This document shows positions 57,217 to 64,000 of a DNA stretch of 64,000 nucleotides, in pieces (the first letter of the stretch is position 1; each line of letters begins with the position of its first letter). The stretch is from Chalara sp. BL73 (Eukaryota > Ascomycota > Leotiomycetes > Helotiales): positions 558,001 to 622,000 of the forward strand of contig CAKJVC010000006.1 of assembly GCA_918026815.1 (NCBI GenBank), given 5' to 3'. A program made the position numbers and the translations under genes. The notes under the pieces were generated by a model. That model was not told the DNA's origin, did not search any database, and saw only the letters and a list, made by a program, of their open reading frames with translations.

Positions 57217-58939
57217 ATCTGCCACAAAGGCGTCATAGTCACACCAAAAAATGTCACACAGAGCTGGATTTAACTATGGAAGAGTTTGACGGCCACCGTC
57301 AAATCTTCTCAAAATTTTCAGAATGTATTGTGCAACCTCCTATTTTACGTAATACACCAAAATATATATACACAATTTTATTCCAAACTCTGGCTAACAT
57401 GTTGTAGCCAGGAAAAATGCCATGTTTGAACTTCACTCTGTTCGCAAATATACCAAGCGAGAGACACTATGTTGTCCAGGACGTGGGTCTTTGGGTGAAT
57501 ACCTATTGATGTAACTCTGGAATCCTTGGAGGGAGTTTGATAAGGATGTGTGTATGTAGGCGATTTGATTGCACCTGGTGGCTATATGGCCTGCTGTAAA
57601 TAAGGTATTTGTTGTAAACCTTTCAATCATGATGGCGTGATTGGTTTGCTGCATTGGCGGGCTGATTTACTTATCCTCCTGAGTTGGAAGAGTTAATACG
57701 ATCAGCTAGAGTTAATCGCTCTCAACGCCATTTAATGATCAGCTGAATTATCCAACTGGAAATCTGGAAATCTAGACACAATTATCCTTAGCATACACTT
57801 ACAATGTAGGCTAATGGTTAGTAATTGTTTACTGAGATCTATCTAATTTCAAGGAGTATTGTGTCATTTTTGTTTCTAAACGTTTAGCGACTCATAGCTC
57901 GAACGGCGGCAGCAGCTAAAGCATATGATTCAAGAGTTAAGGGATTAAGCAAGCAAAACAAGTAGTTGTTAAAAAGTCACTGGTAATTCCATGGTGGCTC
58001 TCAGTAATACTGGTCTGTCTCCTCTATACGACAGTATGCCGAAAAGTTTCACCATAGCGCAATTATATATACAATCGAACAGAAAGGGTGTGACAAAGGC
58101 ATTGTTTATTAGCGCCATATAGACTCACGAAATAGTAAGGAAGCTCTGCGTCTGATCAAAATGTTTCCACCTGTGACGTATTTTAACTCAAAACAAGCTA
58201 ATATGATGCAAGTTTGATTCACTGTGTATCTTGTTCATTATCATCACCTGTTACCCGAGGTAAAACTCAACGCAGAAAGTGGACAATATTTTCACTATTA
58301 GGTTAGAAATTCAAAAGGTGGTGTCTGCACTTTCATACTGCTCTGGTAATCCAGTTTGGGCTCTGGGGCTCTCCCTATCCGAGTGAAGCAAGACTATAGG
58401 GAGCTGTTCAAAGCGGAAAACCAAGAAAATGTGAAATTTCATCAGTTGATATCCTATGATTGTTCAAAGTTGGCGCAAATGGCTTTCACATGGCGTCATA
58501 AGAGACTCCTCAGTCCACCTGAAGGAGTCGTTAGAACGGGAATATAAATTTGACAAGTTGGCCAAACTTACCTATCCATTTGTCTCATAGTGAAGCACAA
58601 ATGCCAATATTTGAGAAATTTCTTTTAGGGAGCAAACCTATTTCTTGGATTGAGGCGGACGATGGTCATTCTACTTCCACAACCCTGCTGAATCTTGATT
58701 GTCATTTAATGATACATCACAAGGAATGATATAATGCTCCCATCTAAAATCCCTTCGCCATGCCTATCTACCTCAAAGATGTAACAAGCATCACAGTCCC
58801 TCAATTATTAGAAGCAGTAGAGATTTTGCAACGCTCTCAATCGCCAACACTACCGAAACTGTAACCGTTTCCTTCCCACATAGTACATGTTACATATTTT
58901 CACGGCTCATGACCAAATAAAATAATTATTATTGGATAT
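57217..58939. other. AT-rich intergenic region
   Basis: About 1.7 kb with no convincing gene. Open frames are short. Composition is AT-rich. No tRNA or repeat recognised by eye. Confidence 0.55.
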
Positions 58940-59975
58940 TTAGACCTCCGGATCAAACTCCGCAGCAGCCTCATCCTCGTCCTTGTCGAAATGCTCAAGA
59001 TCCATCTTTTCGTATCTGAACCGCTTATCGCTGTCAGAGGTACGGGGAAGGTCAAGCCGGGCAGTGCTGGGTTTGGAAGGAGAATTAATGTCACAGCCGC
59101 CAATGTCTCGTCGTGGACCCATTCCAGCTCGAAACCTCTTGCTGAAGTTGGATGGAGTAGTCGAGGCGGAAGCAGACTTTGAGCTCTCGCCGCCACCGGT
59201 AGTACGCTTTCTGCGGAGGACGATTTCGGGATCAAGATCCTCAATATATGAACTAGGATTCTCAAACGCGCCATTAGGATGAACCGTCGTAGTAGCAAAA
59301 CATGAGCTTTCACGAGGCTTCTTTCGAGTAGGGCTCTCAGGCTCAGATCCCTTAGAGCTATCCTCATCGGTGGATAAACCAGTAAGACCAAAGTCATTTT
59401 CAACATCATAATTTTTGAATCCCCTTTTCCCCTCTCTATAGGATCCTCCACTCGAACCAAATTTGGTCTTGAAAAGAGTAGAGGCACCTCCGATACGCCG
59501 CCCTCCGCTGCTAATAAGTGTCCTACCCGTGCTTGGTGTCTTCATTCCTTGTTTCTTAGAAGAAGTTGGGGTGGTGTTTTGGGAGGGCTTGGATTTCTTG
59601 GTGGAGACAGGAGCTGAAGTGGTGCTGGATGCGAATGTGAAAATGTCAGACTTTGCAGGTGCGGTTGATGGCGGTGGAATGGTATTGCGGAGCATTCTAG
59701 TCAAGCTAGCTGCGTGCTCGTTCAGACATTTTTGTGCCTCACCGTGAGATAGTCCTGGGGAGGCTGCGAGAATGGTGTGGATCCTGAGGTTACGTTAGTG
59801 GTTGATATAGGTGATGATAGGACATGAAAACGTGAGAAAGCATGAAACATTTCATAGGCTTAAGTTGGGGATCTGACAGGTCAAGGGAGCTCAACAGATT
59901 TACATGACACGTGAGGAAGAAGACTTACAATGATTCTTGCGTGAGGAGGAAGGTCTTGAATGCTGGGACATCCAT
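58940..59975 (-). CDS. Ser/Thr-rich probable nuclear protein, unrecognised
   Basis: Two exons, 59975-59929 and 59783-58940, 296 residues. The first exon (MDVPAFKTFLLTQES) joins at TT|G to IHTILAASPGLSHGEAQKCLNE, giving an amphipathic helical N-terminus of about 55 residues. The rest is low complexity, rich in Ser, Thr, Pro, Lys and Gly, with basic patches, SP/TP sites (EPESPTRKK), a Gly/Arg segment (RFRAGMGPRRDIGG) and an acidic C-terminus. No enzyme motif is visible. Composition suggests a nuclear, phosphorylated scaffold or complex subunit, with the short N-terminal helix pair as its only folded part. I cannot name the family. Confidence 0.65.
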
Positions 59976-60774
59976 CTTGTGTCTCCCTGTGTCAACTAAC
60001 CCTGAAAACAACAAAACCGGAAAGGTAAGTTTAATAGTAAGAAGCTAGTCCCAATGGACGAAGATCTTGTAGCTGGTGTTGTCAACGACTTGTGTGTTGG
60101 GAGGAGTGAATAGAAAAGGTCGACAGCGTATGTGAGAAGTAAGGCTCGAAAGTAAAGTAGCCAGCACACCTGCCACGTGGGGGATGAGAATTAAGGTGAG
60201 CTTGGTCCTTTAAAGCAAAAGCGTGCGCATCTATTTGAGAATATTCGCTTTCCATCACCTTCTCGCTTAGAAATCGAGAGGTAAACAAATCTACAGAGTC
60301 TCAAACAGCGCCATGTTTACAGAAGAAAGCATATTCTACGTCTGTCTAGTGCGTACAGAGCAGCTGTTACATATATGGGCTATAAAAATACGCTTGAACC
60401 GGTTTCTGCCCAATCAGGAGCGCTGAATTTGGGTTGTTGTTCAGGTCGACCTGAGCGCTAGCCCTCCGTTTGAAAATCTTGGCATGTTTGAAGCTGTTGG
60501 CACGACCGCCAAAGCAGAACAAAACTCACCTCAAGATTGATACAAAAGTAAGTAGAACAGGTCGTGATTTCATGGCGACTTTCTGGGCTTCCTATTGTTT
60601 CTAAATGCAAAGTTAAAGGACAACGATGATGGGTTTGTGAGAACCATTCCCTAATGTGTCACTGCTCCGAAATCCCATGAGCACTGAAGAAGGGCACAAG
60701 TATCCCTGTCTGCTCAGATTGGCGCGGCATATTTGCCGATCTTTGGGGGAGAGCAGAGTGCAGGTTACTAATTC
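59976..60774. other. intergenic
   Basis: Promoter side of the preceding gene (-) and 3' side of the hydrolase gene (-). No gene recognised. Confidence 0.6.
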
Positions 60775-62159
60775 TTAAAGGGAGTTCAAGAAGCCGACTA
60801 CTTTTTGAACCAGCATTGACACTACTTCTTCTGGATTTCCTCGGAGGCTGTGTGAAGCACCTCTGATTACACAAGAGTGCTCTTCATCAATCCGACCTAC
60901 ACCTCTGTAGAAAGCAATTGTCAGCCACGGCCATCCAGCTTGAGTGCAAATGTTCTCAAAGTTCCGATAAATGTGAAGCTGAGATTACCTTTTCGCGATA
61001 CTGGCCCATCTATTGACGAGCGCAGACTTGTCGACAGCTGGAGGCATATATTCATCTTCCCCCGATACAAGCACACATATTGGAGTCGTGGCTGGTAAGG
61101 CGCCAAAGGACCTCATCAATTGTTCGTCCTCTAGATCAGATGAGAAGTAATCATCGGCACCATCATGGTTTGGACTGGTTAAACTCAGCCATCGCCGGGC
61201 AGTAACTGGTGTTTTAGTAAAACTGTCGGTTGCGTTTCTTGGAACTGAGCTAAGTCAGTGGATGCTTCTTTGGAAGTAGGGCATATAAGTCCAGGAGACG
61301 AAGTATTTGACGAATGGACCTAATACTATCATCTGACTCCTTCGCCGAACAGAAACTAATCCCTCTTAGAATACTACTCACGGATTTCATCAGCATCCCC
61401 ACTATCAACCATCTTTTGAGCCACAGCGTTACTGCGCCGCAGTACATCTGGGTCCATCACCATTCCGAAAGCTTCTCTATCGCTAGCAGGTGCTTGTATA
61501 ATGCCCCCGTCGATCACAGGTCTTCCCTCATGGCCCGGGCCAGTCAGATATTCCATTACATCTTGGCAGCCAGTCGAATGCCCAATGAGAACAATTTTGC
61601 CAGCCTTGAAGTTCTTGAAGTAAGAGACGCATTTCGCCAGTTCAGTGGCATCTTTGATAAGTGAAGAGACTGCAGAAAATGCAATCAGTATTATTCTTCG
61701 TATGGTATAAATATGATGTGGCATCTGATTCAGCGTCGTCGCAGAGAGCAAATATAGAGTGCCATTATTACGATGAAGATCCTAGGCTGCACTTACTACC
61801 CCATCCTGCATATGAGGATGAGAGATGTGCTTGAGCTAGACTCCAGTTCTCAGGAAGGGCATCGGAGATGGAGTCAGCATAGTGCACCGTCTGAAGTCCA
61901 TCAAAAAGTCCTCCAACGAGAATAAGCAGGTTTTGTGCTTCTTCTGAAGCAGGCGTCGGAGTATGCTCAAAAGCTGTAAGCCAATGATTCTATTCATAAG
62001 TGAGTATATGGTAACAAGGAGACAGAGGTACGCTTCCAGATGACAGATGTGATCTGGAAGTTTGGTTTTGTCATTGCCTTTGACGAGACCACAACATCAG
62101 TTACTCACTGGTACATATCTATGAACTAACCCCCTCCTAGCATCTCTCCTGGAAGCCAT
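60775..62159 (-). CDS. DUF1749 alpha/beta hydrolase
   Basis: Five exons, 62159-62109, 61989-61797, 61669-61382, 61244-60989 and 60904-60775, 305 residues, all in phase. Motifs in order: LTAFEHTPT and NLLILVGGLFDGL at the start, SYAGWG|ISSLIKDATELAKCV across intron 2, the nucleophile elbow IGHSTG (Ser about 113), RRWLSLTSPNHDGADDYFSSDL, the acid in VSGEDEYMP, and the catalytic His in RGASHSL near the end. This is the DUF1749 fold, a serine-hydrolase-like family in fungi and plants; the Aspergillus fumigatus fusarinine esterase SidJ is a characterised member. Esterase activity on a siderophore is a possibility only: no siderophore synthesis genes are nearby. The first exon (51 nt) is the least certain. 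Confidence 0.9.
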
Positions 62160-62941
62160 ATTGCGGTTATGCGGCCACAGTCAAACAACTCTGTGTTTTG
62201 AATGGTCACATGCAAAGGCCGTTCTTGTGCCTCAGTCTTGTTGATACGTCTCACGGGTTCGGATAAGATATGTCGGAATGAGGAAACGATGATTTGGGAT
62301 ATTCAGGCAAAGAGTGATATATAAGGACTTGTTGGGGGTATCGAAACGAGAGGGAGAGAGCTGAGGTTTAAGTAAGCCATTACATGCTACATCTAACTAC
62401 CTGCAACTTTACTACCAGATGTAATCCGGCTTGGCATCAATGATCTCTGCACGATAATGTCAATGAAGTATTGGCCGAATGTAAGAATGACTTCCTCCAG
62501 GCACAAAGGATTCAAAAGCAGTCTTTTTTAGTAGGTCAGCCATTCATTGTTTAATTGGATTCAATGTCACAGAAAATGACATGCGTGAAGAGGAATGATT
62601 GTCGGGTCGCCTTTCCTTCTGAGGGGTTATCTATTTAAGTTGAAAGTCACACAGGGTTGGAAATGCTCAGGGGTGGGCCTGAGGGAATGTACCTTCAAAT
62701 TTATGAGAAAAGAGAAAAAAACCTGGGCGCGGAGACTGATAGGACTTATATCCACTATAATATAAGGATCGTATGAGAGGGATTATAACTTAATATAGGT
62801 ATAAGTACAGTAGCCATAATTTGGCCATTAGAAACGACATCTTGGGTTCGTTTCGCCATCCGCACAAAAATTCACCAACGTCTCAAACCATCATTCCCTA
62901 AGCTCTAACATCTAACACCACACTAGCTCAACCACCTCAAA
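62160..62941. other. divergent intergenic region
   Basis: Promoters of the hydrolase (-) and mL40 (+) genes. No gene recognised. Confidence 0.6.
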
Positions 62942-63538
62942 ATGCTGCCGCCAACCTCAATATCTCCAGGCCACTCCCGCCTCTCATCTGTTCTACCATA
63001 TATTCGTCAGTTCTCTACGACACAGGTAGCATCAGCAGCCAGGCAGGCAAAGAAAGCAGTCGACCCGCGCATCACCCTCATTCGATACCATCTCCAGCAC
63101 CCAAAGACCCCAAGACCGTTAAAATTTAGTCGCATGCGATGGTTGCGGCACTGGACCATTCACAGAGCGTGGATGCTAGTCAGGAGGAAGAAGATGCAGA
63201 CGGAGGAGAGGGAGTTGCACCGGTATATCTCTCTTCTCTTTTACATGTACCTTTATATATGTTTTGGACAGCAAATTTGCGTTTTTGTTTTGGTGGAGAT
63301 GGGAACTCGCTGGATACAATGGGCGGCTAATGGCAACAGAATGTATCAATCTATGGAGCGAGCGAACGAACTGCTACGAACGATGGATCCTCCGGGCACT
63401 AAGGACGCGGGTAGACTATATCGAATCGCGCAGGAGAAGAGAGGCGTATTTGGGCACGGCGGTGTGCCCATCGAGTATGCGAGGTGGCAGACTGATACGC
63501 CAGGGAAGGAACCTTGGAATCATGGGTGGGTGAGGTAA
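62942..63538 (+). CDS. MRPL28: mitochondrial large-subunit ribosomal protein mL40
   Basis: Two exons, 62942-63222 and 63340-63538, 159 residues; the junction CG|A gives Arg. The N-terminal 35 residues (Ser/Arg-rich, with RQFSTTQ) form a mitochondrial presequence. The core follows: ITLIRYHLQHPKTPRPLKF, RHWTIHRAW, then after the intron MYQSMERANELLR, GVFGHGGVPIEYARWQTD and the terminal WNHGWVR. This matches mL40 (yeast Mrpl28), a subunit of the mitochondrial 54S/39S ribosome. The intron, 117 nt, contains no in-frame stop, so an unspliced message would encode a 198-residue variant; the clean family match across the junction supports splicing. Confidence 0.92.
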   Translation: MLPPTSISPGHSRLSSVLPYIRQFSTTQVASAARQAKKAVDPRITLIRYHLQHPKTPRPLKFSRMRWLRHWTIHRAWMLVRRKKMQTEERELHRYISLLFYMYLYICFGQQICVFVLVEMGTRWIQWAANGNRMYQSMERANELLRTMDPPGTKDAGRLYRIAQEKRGVFGHGGVPIEYARWQTDTPGKEPWNHGWVR

Positions 63539-64000
63539 TCTGTAATTTGAAGACGACAACATCAACCGCAGCACAAACTTCTTAGGGGTATGTGTGTCGG
63601 TACGGATCTGTACGAATATACTGGGACTTATAAACCAAGTCGGGAAAAGTAACGCTCATAGATACGGAGTATGGATTCTGAGCCAAAAGAGGTTCTGTAG
63701 ACATGTATGATACAAAGAGCTCGTTTTAGCACAGAGGAGCGTTCGTTATATAACGCAAAATGCAGTCATGCATTTATGTACAATTTACAACCCCTTTTCC
63801 ACATGCTCGGAACCATCCCAAGCGCTATTTACCTTGCAAGTAATGCGAAACAAAGCGCTAATCCACGCAAAGCAGGCAATAGCCAGAGGGCATGAGCGCT
63901 TCGTCATGATCAGTCATAGAGCTCTAATTTTGTCCACATCATACCATTCGCGGCTCGATAAACAATACGTGCTATCAATAACTTTTGTGCATGTAACGAA
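63539..64000. other. intergenic at window end
   Basis: Downstream of mL40. No gene recognised before the window ends. Confidence 0.6.

Overview
This is nuclear DNA from a filamentous ascomycete (Pezizomycotina). The evidence is short GT-AG introns (mostly 45-70 nt) with CTAAC/CTGAC-type branch sites, genes packed on both strands, and fungal families such as HET, WSC, 2EXR, DUF3818 and DUF1749. The mix of 2EXR, HET and WSC genes would suit a leotiomycete, but that placement is a guess. No virus, CRISPR array or intact transposon was seen. One tRNA gene was found.

Layout. 1-7.9 kb is gene-poor, with microsatellites and at most a weak gene remnant. 7.9-13.3 kb holds a cysteine-rich single-pass surface protein (-) and a HET-domain protein (+). 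14.3-22.1 kb holds a Sch9-type AGC kinase (-) and an Rsc7/Swp82-type RSC subunit (+), divergent across about 2.4 kb. 22.7-24.3 kb is a broken zinc-dependent deaminase gene. 25.4 kb is tRNA-Arg(UCG). 26.3-32.6 kb has two 2EXR proteins, a signal-peptide orphan and a Pch1/cyclin-K/T-like cyclin. 33.3-36.7 kb is a copper amine oxidase converging on a GNAT acetyltransferase. 37.1-40.3 kb is the oddest locus: a secreted two-WSC-domain protein followed in the same orientation by an array of Ser-rich mini-exons with near-identical 48-49 nt introns and a carbohydrate-binding-like beta-sandwich remnant, with stops best explained by C-to-T change. 41.4-43.7 kb is a DUF3818 protein. 45.1-47.9 kb is a type I membrane protein with a long tail. 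48.7-50.4 kb is a PHD-finger protein. 51.0-52.6 kb is a CaiB/BaiF CoA-transferase. 52.8-56.1 kb is a divergent ribosome-biogenesis pair (Rrp3 helicase, Ssf1 Brix protein). 56.7-63.5 kb holds two unrecognised genes, a DUF1749 alpha/beta hydrolase and mitochondrial ribosomal protein mL40.

How they fit. Most genes are single-copy housekeeping or regulatory genes: TOR/nutrient kinase, RSC remodelling, P-TEFb-type cyclin, ribosome biogenesis and mitoribosome. Accessory fungal genes (HET, WSC, 2EXR, amine oxidase, surface proteins) lie between them. The only clear functional pairing is Rrp3/Ssf1, which share a 272-bp promoter containing a four-copy short repeat.

Exon models were spliced by eye. 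Each was checked for reading-frame phase and family motifs, but none has transcript support here.
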